Notes: generated by a model not told the origin, from the letters alone. Shown: positions 1-8,586, numbered from the stretch's first letter. The stretch is DNA of 26,386 bases from Tissierellaceae bacterium (GCA_023229175.1 JALNZV010000025.1:1-26386); one strand, 5' to 3'. Numbers and translations are program-made.

Positions 1-1360
1 GTCTTTCTCCAATTTCAATAACTTTTCCTTCCCCGCTGTCTGATTCCCCACCAATTATTGGATTAAACCCTTCTGTGGCTGCAAATGGTCTAAATCCTAT
101 AGTTGAAGAGATTCCTACATCGACACCATATACTACTTGTGCAACTGTTTCATTTGAACTCACTATTTGATAATCAATGCCCTCGATTTCAGAACTTAGT
201 CTTAAATCTATCCAATCATACCCAGGATATCCATTTTCCACAGATGCCTGCATATAGTATTTTATAATCTGATTGTATTCTATTTTTTCATATTCATATT
301 CATACGTTTTCTCATTATAGCCTATAGAATGTTCAAGCTTAAACTCGACTTGTTCTGGTTCCTCTGGTTCCTCTGGTTCCTCTGGGTCCTCAGTACCTTC
401 ACCTGGGCCTGGTACCACAGGTGTAGTCGTTCCTCCCCCACCTCCTGTTGATGGCGGCGTTGGTTCAGGCTCTGGTCTTGGCGGTGCTGGTGGATTGTAG
501 TCTGGTGCACTTGCCAACTGCTGCCCTTCTATTTCTTCTTCTACTTCTGCCATTTCATCTGGCACTATATTTGGGTTCTTTGCCTTTTCTTCTCTCTTTT
601 TTACTGCTTCTTTTACTGCTTCTTCTATGGTCTCTATTATTTCTTCTGGCAATGCCAGTGGGTCTTCTTTAATTATTTCTTCTACCCTTTCTAAGAATAC
701 TTCTGGCAATCCTTCTAGTTTTATTGTTTCTACCTTTGTCCTTACTTCTTCTACTTTTTCTCCTTCTGTAAATTCTACTTGTTTTAGGGCTTCCACTATA
801 AAGCTTTCTTCTTCTCCTTGACCTGCCCCTATTCCTGTGACTTCTCCCAGGCTGTCTACATTTACTCTAACTTCTACTGCCCCGTCTACTACTCTTAGGT
901 CCACATTGCCACTTCTGTATTGGGTGAAGAACTCTGTTCCTCGAACCCCCATTACTGCTGTTGGGGTTTTTATTTCAAATCTGGAGTTGTCTGGAAGCTT
1001 TTTCTTTACTGAAGAGCCTACTCCTCCAGATTGAAGGTTTACTGAGCTTTGTTTTGCTCCACTTGAGCCCCTTAGCTCTGATATATATATTTTAGTGTCT
1101 TCTGTCAATGTGATGACTACCTCGTCGTCCATTTCTATCTTTGCCTTGCCATTGGAGCCTGTTATTATCCTGTCTCCCTCTGTCAATCTCATGTTTTTAA
1201 AGGCATTAAATGGCTTCTCTCCCCCTGCTCTAAGGACTTGAACCTCTCCTTCCATGGATATAAGTTTTGCAGATATTTTTGCCTCTGCAAACACATTTAT
1301 GGGCAACCCTGTGAATATTAATCCTATGACTAGCAATAGGGCTATTATCCTCTTGTTCAT
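1..1360 (-). CDS. Secreted FecR-domain protein (C-terminus off the window)
   Basis: The open frame starts at ATG 1360, after GGAGG with an 8-base spacer, and runs off the left edge without a stop, giving 453 codons. Residues 1-25 form a signal peptide ending in VFA. A FecR domain follows at about 28-165: a run resembling the LysM-like start (EGEVQVLRAG), a hydrophilic beta-rich stretch, and the diagnostic IKTPTAVMGVRGTEF. Next comes an acidic, probably helical stretch rich in Glu, Val and Lys, then a linker of Pro, Gly and Thr with (E/D)EP repeats, and a C-terminal region I do not recognise. FecR-domain proteins without a sigma factor are often found beside CHASE2 cyclases, as here, where the cyclase ends 28 bases upstream. 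The likely role is as an extracytoplasmic ligand or partner of that cyclase. The domain is clear; the role is inferred. Confidence 0.85.
   Translation of the reverse strand, partial: MNKRIIALLLVIGLIFTGLPINVFAEAKISAKLISMEGEVQVLRAGGEKPFNAFKNMRLTEGDRIITGSNGKAKIEMDDEVVITLTEDTKIYISELRGSSGAKQSSVNLQSGGVGSSVKKKLPDNSRFEIKTPTAVMGVRGTEFFTQYRSGNVDLRVVDGAVEVRVNVDSLGEVTGIGAGQGEEESFIVEALKQVEFTEGEKVEEVRTKVETIKLEGLPEVFLERVEEIIKEDPLALPEEIIETIEEAVKEAVKKREEKAKNPNIVPDEMAEVEEEIEGQQLASAPDYNPPAPPRPEPEPTPPSTGGGGGTTTPVVPGPGEGTEDPEEPEEPEEPEQVEFKLEHSIGYNEKTYEYEYEKIEYNQIIKYYMQASVENGYPGYDWIDLRLSSEIEGIDYQIVSSNETVAQVVYGVDVGISSTIGFRPFAATEGFNPIIGGESDSGEGKVIEIGER
355..390. repeat. Four 9-base tandem units encoding an EEP/EDP repeat
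   Basis: Three identical ctggttcct units are followed by a one-base variant, ctgggtcct. On the minus strand they encode an acidic Pro-Glu-Glu repeat in the linker of the FecR-domain protein. The in-frame 9-base unit means that copy-number change would lengthen or shorten the linker without a frameshift. Confidence 0.8.
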
Positions 1361-1388
1361 CCTTTCCACCTCCATCGTATTTAACCTA

Positions 1389-3218
1389 TTATTCATTTCC
1401 CGTTGGGGCGGACAAAATCTCCGTCCCTTTGTCTTCTGTTTCCAGCAATCTATTTACTTGATATATTTGAAATCCCTGGGCTTTTCCTTTCATTTGAATC
1501 CGCCCCAAATCCGTGACTTCTACGAATTCTTTTACCTTGTCGTAAACCTCTTGGCTAATGAGTATCTGCCCAGGTTTACTGTTGCTTTCTATTCTGGCTG
1601 CCGTATTTACTGTATCTCCTATGGCTGTAAAGTCCATACGAAAATCCGCCCCTATATTCCCAACTATGGCTGGGCCAGTATGGATACCTACTCCAAATCT
1701 GACGGTCTTGCCAAATTGTTTTTCTAATCTTTCCTGTAAAGGCCCTGCCCCTTCCTTCATAGCCCATGCCGTCTGCACTGCTCTTAGCTGATGGTTGTCC
1801 AAATCCAATGGGGCGTTGTAGAGTGCCATGGCTGCATCTCCTATATACTTGTCTAGGGTCCCACCGTATTTGAATATAGACTGGGCACAAAGGGTCAAGT
1901 AATCGTTCAATATGGATACTACTTCTTCTGGCTCTGCCGACTCGGAAAGGGGGGTAAATCCCCTAATATCTACAAAGAGTACCGATATGTCTCTCCTAGT
2001 TCCCCCTAGGTGGAGTCCTTCTTCTCCCTCTTCTAGGATTTTCCCCACTATTTGAGGGGCCACGTATTTTCCAAACACATCTGTTACCCTCTTCTTTTCC
2101 AATTGTTCTATGACGAATTTTTCTCCCAAAACAGCTATATATTGGGTGGCCAACAGTCCTAGGGGATAAATAAAGCTCATTATATATCCTCTATCTCCTC
2201 CTGAGGCTAACTTTACTCCATATACAAATATTCCTCCCAATCCTACTAAAATCCCAAGGCCAAGCCCAGGCTTAAATCTTTTCATGGACATATATCCTGC
2301 CATAGCCAATATCAGCATAATCAACACTTGGCCAGTAAAGGGTATTTCGTTCCAAAACCTTCCCTCTATTAGCTGTTGAATAATGTTCCCATGGATTTCT
2401 ACTCCATACATAGGTATCTGTGGTGCCATGGGGGTAAAATAATAGTCATCTGCCAGCCCTATGGCTGTAGGACCTACTAATACTATTTTGTCCCTAAAAT
2501 ATTCCCCTGGTATCTCTCCTGTCACCACCATATAATATGGTATCATCTCTATGGATGTTGGTCGTCCAGTATATCTGATGGTGGTCCTCTCCCAAGGGTC
2601 TAGGGTTATATCCTCCACATCTAAAGCTACCATACCATGCTTATGGGCAAATTTCCTGTACAATTCCCATGAAAAACTGTTTATCCTCTCTCCTTGGTGT
2701 TCAAAGAAAAGTATGGTCTTTCTCACTATGCCGTCGTTGTCCATTAGGGTATTGATGTGTCCAGACATAGATACCCTGTCTAGGTCCTCAAAGGGCCTAG
2801 TTATGCTAAGGGCATCTAGAGTCCCTCTGGATGCACTGGTGGCAAAATTTCCGTATATGGGAAATATTGCGTTTCCAGCTTCTTCCGCCATAGATACTAA
2901 ATAGTCGTCGTCCCCTATTTCCGAGGACTCCTCTGCCAATATAAGGTCAAATCCAATGGCAGCAGGCTCTCCCTCCATTAGTATCCTAATTAGCTCTCCG
3001 TGATAGTCCCTAGGCCACGGCCACCTACCCATGACTTCAAGGCTTTCATCGTCTATTCCTATGATGACTATATTTGAGTCTGTCCTGCCTTCATCCTGAT
3101 ACAGGCTGTCCTGCAGTCTGTAGTCCAGGGTCTCAAAGCTGTTGAAAAACATTAACAAAGATATTATTACAAATAGGCTAATATGGGTAATCAACGACCA
3201 CTTTTTCAAGGCCATCAC
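1389..3218 (-). CDS. CHASE2-domain class III adenylate cyclase (membrane receptor cyclase)
   Basis: This 609-residue protein has an N-terminal membrane helix (about 9-26), an extracytoplasmic CHASE2 sensor (about 28-285), three membrane helices (about 294-365) and a class III cyclase domain (about 405-590). Metal-binding Asp417 (FVDIRGF) and Asp461 are present. So are the purine-specifying pair Lys457 and Thr531 (class IIIb type) and the transition-state residues Asn538 and Arg542, so it should be active and make cAMP. Initiation is at GTG 3218 or ATG 3215; both lie 38-41 bases inside the upstream MBL gene with only a weak AGGCGG site, which suggests translational coupling. The FecR gene follows after 28 bases. 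The signal sensed by CHASE2 is unknown. Confidence 0.93.
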   Translation of the reverse strand: MMALKKWSLITHISLFVIISLLMFFNSFETLDYRLQDSLYQDEGRTDSNIVIIGIDDESLEVMGRWPWPRDYHGELIRILMEGEPAAIGFDLILAEESSEIGDDDYLVSMAEEAGNAIFPIYGNFATSASRGTLDALSITRPFEDLDRVSMSGHINTLMDNDGIVRKTILFFEHQGERINSFSWELYRKFAHKHGMVALDVEDITLDPWERTTIRYTGRPTSIEMIPYYMVVTGEIPGEYFRDKIVLVGPTAIGLADDYYFTPMAPQIPMYGVEIHGNIIQQLIEGRFWNEIPFTGQVLIMLILAMAGYMSMKRFKPGLGLGILVGLGGIFVYGVKLASGGDRGYIMSFIYPLGLLATQYIAVLGEKFVIEQLEKKRVTDVFGKYVAPQIVGKILEEGEEGLHLGGTRRDISVLFVDIRGFTPLSESAEPEEVVSILNDYLTLCAQSIFKYGGTLDKYIGDAAMALYNAPLDLDNHQLRAVQTAWAMKEGAGPLQERLEKQFGKTVRFGVGIHTGPAIVGNIGADFRMDFTAIGDTVNTAARIESNSKPGQILISQEVYDKVKEFVEVTDLGRIQMKGKAQGFQIYQVNRLLETEDKGTEILSAPTGNE

Positions 3219-4059
3219 CGCCTACTATGATTACCATGCCTTCCCTAGCTGCAATGGTATTCTTAAATTTCTGTTTTGCCAATACTTCTATCTCCTGCTG
3301 CTGTCTATCGCTGCGATCGTCTTTGTGATGGAAAAGGATTAGGTTTCCAATGTTTCCCTCTTTGCTGATTACAGTTCCTTCCTCCCAAGTGGAGTGACCC
3401 CAGCCTTTCTTTCCCCCGCAAAGTCCACCTATATACTCTTCATCTGTATAGTGGGTGTCGTAGATTAAAATATCTGCACCTTTTATAAACTCTAAGAATT
3501 CCCCTCTCCTTTGTCCTTCCATGGGCTCAGTATCAGTACTATAAACTACTTTTGAGGCCCCCTTCTCAATTTTAAATGCAAGACAGCCACTGGGGTGATT
3601 TACCTCAAAGGTACTGATTTTTGTGCCGTCTTGGAAAACAAATTCCTCATCTGTATTTATGCCTATAAATTCGTAATCAGCCTTCATCATTTCCATTGTT
3701 ATGGGGAAATAAGGTGCCTTCATTTGGTTTATGATTGCATCCTCAAAGCTTAGCTCTTTTTTATCCTGCCCATATAATGTAAAGGTATTGCCTTCCTCAT
3801 ATAGGGGCATGAAAAATGGCAATCCCTGTATATGATCCCAGTGAAGGTGGGAAAAGAATATGTCTGCATCTGCTTTGCCCCCATCAAACATTTTCTTTCC
3901 CAACACTGCCAAACCTGTGCCTCCATCAAAAATGAAGTTCTTTTTCTTCGTCTCTATTTGAACGCAAGATGTATTTCCTCCAAATAAAATGGTGTCCCTA
4001 CTGGGAGTAGGTTTTGATCCCCTGACTCCCCAAAACGTGATTTTCAAGTCCATTTCCAT
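3178..4059 (-). CDS. Metallo-beta-lactamase-fold hydrolase (COG1235/PhnP-like)
   Basis: The protein is 293 residues, cytoplasmic, with no signal peptide. It opens with the family hallmark GVRGSKPTP...GGNTSC (about 11-32) and has the zinc motif SHLHWDHIQG (HxHxDH), a metal-ligand His in the NHPSG stretch, the STDTEP Asp, and a late His in the LFHHKDD stretch. This family includes cyclic-nucleotide and cyclic-phosphate phosphodiesterases. It lies between the NHL propeller gene (16 bases upstream) and the cyclase gene, which it overlaps by 41 bases. It may therefore hydrolyse the cyclase product, cAMP; that substrate is my inference from position. Start choice is between ATG 4059 and ATG 4053; both have imperfect ribosome binding sites. 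Confidence 0.85.
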   Translation of the reverse strand: MEMDLKITFWGVRGSKPTPSRDTILFGGNTSCVQIETKKKNFIFDGGTGLAVLGKKMFDGGKADADIFFSHLHWDHIQGLPFFMPLYEEGNTFTLYGQDKKELSFEDAIINQMKAPYFPITMEMMKADYEFIGINTDEEFVFQDGTKISTFEVNHPSGCLAFKIEKGASKVVYSTDTEPMEGQRRGEFLEFIKGADILIYDTHYTDEEYIGGLCGGKKGWGHSTWEEGTVISKEGNIGNLILFHHKDDRSDRQQQEIEVLAKQKFKNTIAAREGMVIIVGGDGLEKVVVDYPY

Positions 4060-4075
4060 ACACCCTACCTTTGTA

Positions 4076-5527
4076 TTATTTCATTTGAACTGATATTATC
4101 TTTTCTTCTTCTAAATATTTGACTTCTAGGTCCATTATTCCCTCTAGGGCTTTTAAATCCAAGAGTGAACGCCCTTCGTATAGTATAAAATCTCCTTCTT
4201 CATGGGATAGTGTTGTGGCGTATCCCCCAAGATTTATATCTACTTCTTGGGTCTCATCCTTCCACTTGATTTCTCCTCCAACTGCCTCTACAACAGCCCT
4301 AATAGGAACCCTAACTACATCTTCTATTGCCATAGGCTCCACATCTGGAAATTCAACTAAAATTCCATTGAAGTATAGGATTATATTGTCCCCTACAAGT
4401 CTTGGACTTATGGAAGATAGGTTTTTTCCCTTGTCTGGGATTACTATTATCCTATTATTCCACCTGTCGGAAATAAAGAGCTTTCCTCCACCGTAAGCCA
4501 ATCCTGTGGGTCCATCCAGGTATATTTTAAATTCCTTGTCTTCTTTTTCCCCAGCAAGTCCCGCTCCCAATATGGTGCTTACATTGGAATCCTTTATTTC
4601 TCTGATAACGTGATTGTATGAGTCCGATACTAGAATAGCCCCATCTTTTCCCCCTGTTATCCCTTTGGGAAAGTTAAAGTATGCTATTTGTCCAGGTCCA
4701 TCTAGGTAGCCGCCTAGCCAATAGTGGCTTTCGTCGTCCTTTATTGAGTGGTTGCCCCATACTAGGTCTATTTTGCCTTTATCATTTAATCTTTTAATCT
4801 GGTGATTTCCTCCATCTACTACATAAAGCTTGCCGTCTTCGTCAAAAAATAGGTCTATTGGTTCATTTAATAGTTTATCGTCACCCAACTTGCCTGCAAA
4901 TGTAGTCACTTTACCTGTTTTGTCTATTTTTCTAATTGTGTTATTGAGCGTATCTGCCACAAAAATGTTCTTATCTTCATCCAATGCCAATGATGATGGG
5001 CTTAAAAAACTGGCCTCTAGGCCTTTTCCATCCTTGTATCCTGCTATTTTCCCCCCAGCTATGGTTGTTACCTTCCCATCAAATATTTGTCTGATGGCAT
5101 GGTTGCCTGTATCTGCTACGAATATGGAACCATTTTCCGCTACTGCAACTCCCCTAGGCCTATTGAACATAGCCTTGTCTAAGCTTCCATCTACATATCC
5201 CCCACCTGGAAATCCAAACCTGTCTTCTCCCTTGTTAAGTCCTGCTATGGTCTTTACCTCCATAGTCTTCAAGTCTAGGCTGGCTATTCTGTGGTTTCCT
5301 GTATCTGCTATTATCAAGGCATTTAGCTTCTCACTATAGGCTATGCCAAAGGGATTGTTAAAGGATACTTCTGTAGCCTTTCCATCACTCCTAGCTGATT
5401 CCCCACTACCTATTACAGTTAGCCCACTTGCAGAGGCGGTATTATTTACCCCTAAAGCTGAACTAGCTAAGACCATTGTCATGATTAACACCATGACTAT
5501 TGTCTTGATTAAACCTCTCCTGCACAT
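4076..5527 (-). CDS. Secreted NHL-repeat beta-propeller with C-terminal copper amine oxidase N-like domain
   Basis: I place the start at ATG 5527, after AAGGGGG with an 8-base spacer, giving 483 residues; the frame is open back to 5566 but that start has no good ribosome site. Residues 1-30 form a signal peptide. About six NHL repeats follow (hallmarks VADTGNH, VADTLNN, VVDGGNH, VSDSYNH, ISDRWNN), consistent with one six-bladed propeller. The last 100 or so residues match the Cu_amine_oxidN1 type (VRVPIRAVVEAVGGEIKW), common in secreted clostridial proteins and thought to bind ligands or the wall. It is the first gene of the operon that continues into the MBL hydrolase, cyclase and FecR protein, so it may supply the extracellular contact for that receptor. 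NHL propellers can also be lyases, but no catalytic signature is evident. Confidence 0.87.
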   Translation of the reverse strand: MCRRGLIKTIVMVLIMTMVLASSALGVNNTASASGLTVIGSGESARSDGKATEVSFNNPFGIAYSEKLNALIIADTGNHRIASLDLKTMEVKTIAGLNKGEDRFGFPGGGYVDGSLDKAMFNRPRGVAVAENGSIFVADTGNHAIRQIFDGKVTTIAGGKIAGYKDGKGLEASFLSPSSLALDEDKNIFVADTLNNTIRKIDKTGKVTTFAGKLGDDKLLNEPIDLFFDEDGKLYVVDGGNHQIKRLNDKGKIDLVWGNHSIKDDESHYWLGGYLDGPGQIAYFNFPKGITGGKDGAILVSDSYNHVIREIKDSNVSTILGAGLAGEKEDKEFKIYLDGPTGLAYGGGKLFISDRWNNRIIVIPDKGKNLSSISPRLVGDNIILYFNGILVEFPDVEPMAIEDVVRVPIRAVVEAVGGEIKWKDETQEVDINLGGYATTLSHEEGDFILYEGRSLLDLKALEGIMDLEVKYLEEEKIISVQMK

Positions 5528-5618
5528 AGAATTATCCCCCTTCTCAATTTTAGAATATTTTGACAACTGTATAAATATATATACCCACTCTCCGCCAAAA
5601 CTCTACATATTTGTACAT

Positions 5619-5624
5619 ATTATA
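5619..5624 (-). promoter_or_regulatory. Possible -10 element for the NHL/MBL/cyclase/FecR operon
   Basis: On the minus strand this reads TATAAT, about 90 bases upstream of the NHL gene start, in a 179-base AT-rich gap shared with the divergent HD-GYP gene. No convincing -35 hexamer sits 16-18 bases further up (TTATAG is the best), so this is tentative. I see no clear promoter for the plus-strand gene. Confidence 0.25.
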
Positions 5625-5706
5625 GAAATATTTTTAACCCATCTATAAGTTTTTTTTATTTGGGTAATATTAAAGTAATGATATGCAAAATTTGAGGGGG
5701 AGACTT

Positions 5707-6810
5707 ATGCTAGAGTTAAATTCCGATCAAAAACTTAAACTTTTATTCGATTACGTAGGGAAAATTGCCGATGAATCTAGGTTGGACAATCTATTGATGC
5801 TCATGGCAGATTTAGGGCGAGAGCTAATAGTAGCCGATAGGTGTACCCTTTGGCTTTACGATAGAGGAAATAATCAACTGTGGACAAAGGTCGCCCACGG
5901 TATTCCAGAGATACGAATACCTGCAGATACGGGCATAGTGGGCCACGTCCTCAATACTCAAGAAGAATATTTTACAAACGACCCCTATGGCGACCAAAAT
6001 TTTAACTGTGAGGTAGATAAGGAAACTGGATATATCACTAAATCTTTGCTTGCTTTACCCCTATTTGACAACGAGGGCAATATATTTGGTGCCTATCAAG
6101 CAGTAAACAAGATGTCTTCCTCTGGGGAATTTACTAAGGAAGACTTTGGCACCTTGAAGATGGTTGCGTCCTACTCTGAAAAGTCTCTGACCAATGCAAT
6201 ACTCAACGAAGAAATCGAAAAGACTCAAAAGGAAATCATATTTCTAATGGCTGAAATCGGTGAGAGCAGATCCAAGGAAACTGGCAACCACGTCAAGAGG
6301 GTGGCTGAGGTATCAGCCTTATTGGCAGGACTATACGGCATGGGCCAAGATGAAATCGAGCTTATAAAGATGGCTTCTCCTATGCACGATATTGGAAAGG
6401 TAGCTATACCAGATTCCATATTGCTTAAACCTGGAAAGCTGACAGATGAAGAATTTGAGCATATGAAAGAACATACGTCAATCGGATATAGATTGCTTAA
6501 AAACTCCGATAGGATAATTATCAAGACTTCATCAATTATTGCCCACGAACACCACGAAAAATGGAACGGCAGGGGATACCCCTTGGGCTTGAAGGGAGAA
6601 GAAATTCATCCCTATGGTAGAATAACTGCCATTGCCGACGTGTTTGACGCACTGGCATCTGAGAGAGTATATAAACCTGCATGGCCTTATGACAAAGTGC
6701 GAAGCCTATTTGAAGAAGAAAAGGGCCATCACTTTGACCCAGTAATGACCCAACTTTTTTTAGACAATTTCCAAGATTTTGTAGATATATTAGAAAATAA
6801 TAAAGATTAA
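5707..6810 (+). CDS. GAF / HD-GYP cyclic-di-GMP phosphodiesterase
   Basis: The start at ATG 5707 follows GAGGGGGA at a proper distance; an upstream in-frame ATG at 5683 has no such site. The product is 367 residues and cytoplasmic. Residues about 20-165 are a GAF sensor domain. Residues about 175-360 are an HD-GYP domain with all visible metal and signature residues: His195, His227-Asp228 (MHDIGK), the His282-His283 pair, and GRGYP at 288-292. Such enzymes hydrolyse c-di-GMP to pGpG or GMP. The gene diverges from the cAMP cyclase operon and ends 2 bases from the convergent chemoreceptor gene. The GAF ligand is unknown. The call is firm at domain level. Confidence 0.93.
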   Translation: MLELNSDQKLKLLFDYVGKIADESRLDNLLMLMADLGRELIVADRCTLWLYDRGNNQLWTKVAHGIPEIRIPADTGIVGHVLNTQEEYFTNDPYGDQNFNCEVDKETGYITKSLLALPLFDNEGNIFGAYQAVNKMSSSGEFTKEDFGTLKMVASYSEKSLTNAILNEEIEKTQKEIIFLMAEIGESRSKETGNHVKRVAEVSALLAGLYGMGQDEIELIKMASPMHDIGKVAIPDSILLKPGKLTDEEFEHMKEHTSIGYRLLKNSDRIIIKTSSIIAHEHHEKWNGRGYPLGLKGEEIHPYGRITAIADVFDALASERVYKPAWPYDKVRSLFEEEKGHHFDPVMTQLFLDNFQDFVDILENNKD

Positions 6811-6812
6811 TA

Positions 6813-8450
6813 CTATATTTCCATTATTCTTAAGTTTGTAAGTGTACTGCCTATGACCTCCCTATTGTCCCCAAATATAGGTGCTGCCACGGTAATAACT
6901 GGCTTGTGGGTTACCAAGGATATATAGGTCTTTGTTATATGAGAATTTCCCTTCATCACGTCTATAAACCAGGGCCTAAAGGAAAAGTTTGCACCGATAC
7001 CCTTTGAGTCATTTGAGGCTATTACTGTACCTTCTTTATCTGTAATATAGGCAAAGTCCAAGTATTCGCTGTGCCTCATAAAGTCCTCTAAAACAGGCTT
7101 TGATTTGTCCATATTTGTGATTTCTTGTTTTTTTGACATATCCACAAGTAAATCTAATATTCTCTTTGTCTCCGCCACTTGTCTTTCTTCTAGTTTTGAT
7201 TCCTTTACTAAGCTGGCGGTCAACTGATTTTGATCTGCAGACATTTTATGTAACTGTTGAGAAATGTTATTTAAATTGTCTGTTAGCTGTGTACGTGCTT
7301 GACTAGAAGCACTAACTTCTTCGCTGCTGGCTGCTGTTTCCTGAGACATAGCTGCTACCTTATCTACTTCGTCAAATATAGCCTTTGTACTATTGAGATC
7401 CTCTTCCAAAAACTTCACTATGTCGTCGACTGTATCCTTTACTGTATCCACTAAAGCCTTCATTTCGTAAAACTTCTCAGCTGTGTTCTTTGTCTCTATG
7501 GAGTTTTTCTCTATTAGCTCTACGGTTTCCTCTACGTTATCTGCTGTTATTTGAGTTTGGTCTTTTATTTCATTTGCTGTAAAACTTATTTTGTCTGCTG
7601 CTATTTTAGATTCCTCTGCCAATTTTCGTACTTCTTCTGCCACTATGGCAAATCCTCTACCTGCTTCACCTGCCCTAGCTGCTTCTATGGCTGCATTGAG
7701 AGCTAACAAATTAGTTTGCTCTGCAACCTGAGTTACTGAATGGACTATAGCACTAATCTCTTCAGATTTTATCTGAAGCTCCCTGATGTTTTCTGCAGAT
7801 ACCCTATTGGACTCTACTGTTTTATCTATGTCGTCTGTCAAATTTGTCAGTATAATTTGTATATGGTCGGAGAGCTCCCTAAAGTCATCTATGACCCCTA
7901 CGGATTTTCTAGTTTCCGACTCCAATGTCACTGCCTGTTCAACTAAGTTGTTTACCAACCTTGATATGTTTTCTATGGAATACGCCGTTTCATCTGCCCC
8001 TTTTGCTACTCCATCTATGGCTTGTAAGATTTCCCTATCTGATATATTCGCTCCGTTGACAACTTCAAGCAACCTTTCTGAGTAAAATGCGTTTTTTTGG
8101 GCAGACATGTCAAACTGCTCTAGCATCTCCATAAGACTGTTTACCAATCCCTCAAAATCTTTGATTACGTTGTGTTCTCCTTCCACTTTTTCTAAATAAT
8201 CCAATGAGCCGAAAAAGTCACCAGACAGCAAAAGATTTATGGTCTTGGATATCCTTTCAGCCAAATTTCCCGAACTGCCATTGCCAAGGTTGGCGATTAC
8301 CATGGCAGCTATCAATGAACCAATCAACGTTGCCACAATTGGAATAATTAAAGTATCTACCTTTATATTGACTAGATATAAAGCCAACAAAAGCAAAATA
8401 GTAGGTATAGTCGATACTATGAATATCAGCGGAAATCTTCCTTTTTTCAT
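6813..8450 (-). CDS. Methyl-accepting chemotaxis-type protein with C-terminal Cache-like domain
   Basis: The 545-residue product starts at ATG 8450 behind AGGAGG. Two membrane helices (about 7-27 and 34-54) are joined by a loop of only about 6 residues, so there is no extracellular sensor. Then comes a long helical region without an obvious HAMP domain, and a signalling domain with the conserved hairpin tip around 238-280 (VAEQTNLLALNAAIEAARAG). Residues about 450-545 resemble the membrane-distal part of a Cache sensor (YITDKEGTVIASN, FRPWF, PVITVAAPIFG, VIGSTLT), placed C-terminal and, by topology, in the cytoplasm. It should signal through CheW/CheA, none of which is in this window. The domain order is unusual. 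Confidence 0.9.
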   Translation of the reverse strand: MKKGRFPLIFIVSTIPTILLLLALYLVNIKVDTLIIPIVATLIGSLIAAMVIANLGNGSSGNLAERISKTINLLLSGDFFGSLDYLEKVEGEHNVIKDFEGLVNSLMEMLEQFDMSAQKNAFYSERLLEVVNGANISDREILQAIDGVAKGADETAYSIENISRLVNNLVEQAVTLESETRKSVGVIDDFRELSDHIQIILTNLTDDIDKTVESNRVSAENIRELQIKSEEISAIVHSVTQVAEQTNLLALNAAIEAARAGEAGRGFAIVAEEVRKLAEESKIAADKISFTANEIKDQTQITADNVEETVELIEKNSIETKNTAEKFYEMKALVDTVKDTVDDIVKFLEEDLNSTKAIFDEVDKVAAMSQETAASSEEVSASSQARTQLTDNLNNISQQLHKMSADQNQLTASLVKESKLEERQVAETKRILDLLVDMSKKQEITNMDKSKPVLEDFMRHSEYLDFAYITDKEGTVIASNDSKGIGANFSFRPWFIDVMKGNSHITKTYISLVTHKPVITVAAPIFGDNREVIGSTLTNLRIMEI

Positions 8451-8577
8451 TTGTTATACCTCCTGGTTCAGTTAATTTAATATATTAACAGATTAACATA
8501 AATAACTAAAAATGTCTAGCATTCCAGTTTTATACACATATGTTAAGTTTTGAGGCTTTATTTATCCCAGTTACTAG

Positions 8578-8586
8578 TGATATACT
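8578..8586 (+). promoter_or_regulatory. Extended -10 promoter for the CAP-domain gene
   Basis: TGA-TATACT is an extended -10 element located 86 bases before the chosen start of the CAP-domain gene. The -35 position, 17 bases upstream, is poor (ttattt), which is normal for extended -10 promoters. The region around it (8451-8671) holds nothing else I can support. Confidence 0.45.

Noticed and set aside
322..1034. Several open frames (Gln/His-rich on minus, Leu-rich and Ser/Thr-rich on plus) over the FecR gene
   Set aside because: They are shadows of the biased codon use in the acidic, Pro-rich FecR linker, and lack ribosome sites and recognisable domains.
1254..1890. Open frames of 157 residues (plus) and 104 residues (minus) over the 3' end of the cyclase
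   Set aside because: They run inside the conserved catalytic domain of the cyclase in other frames and resemble no family.
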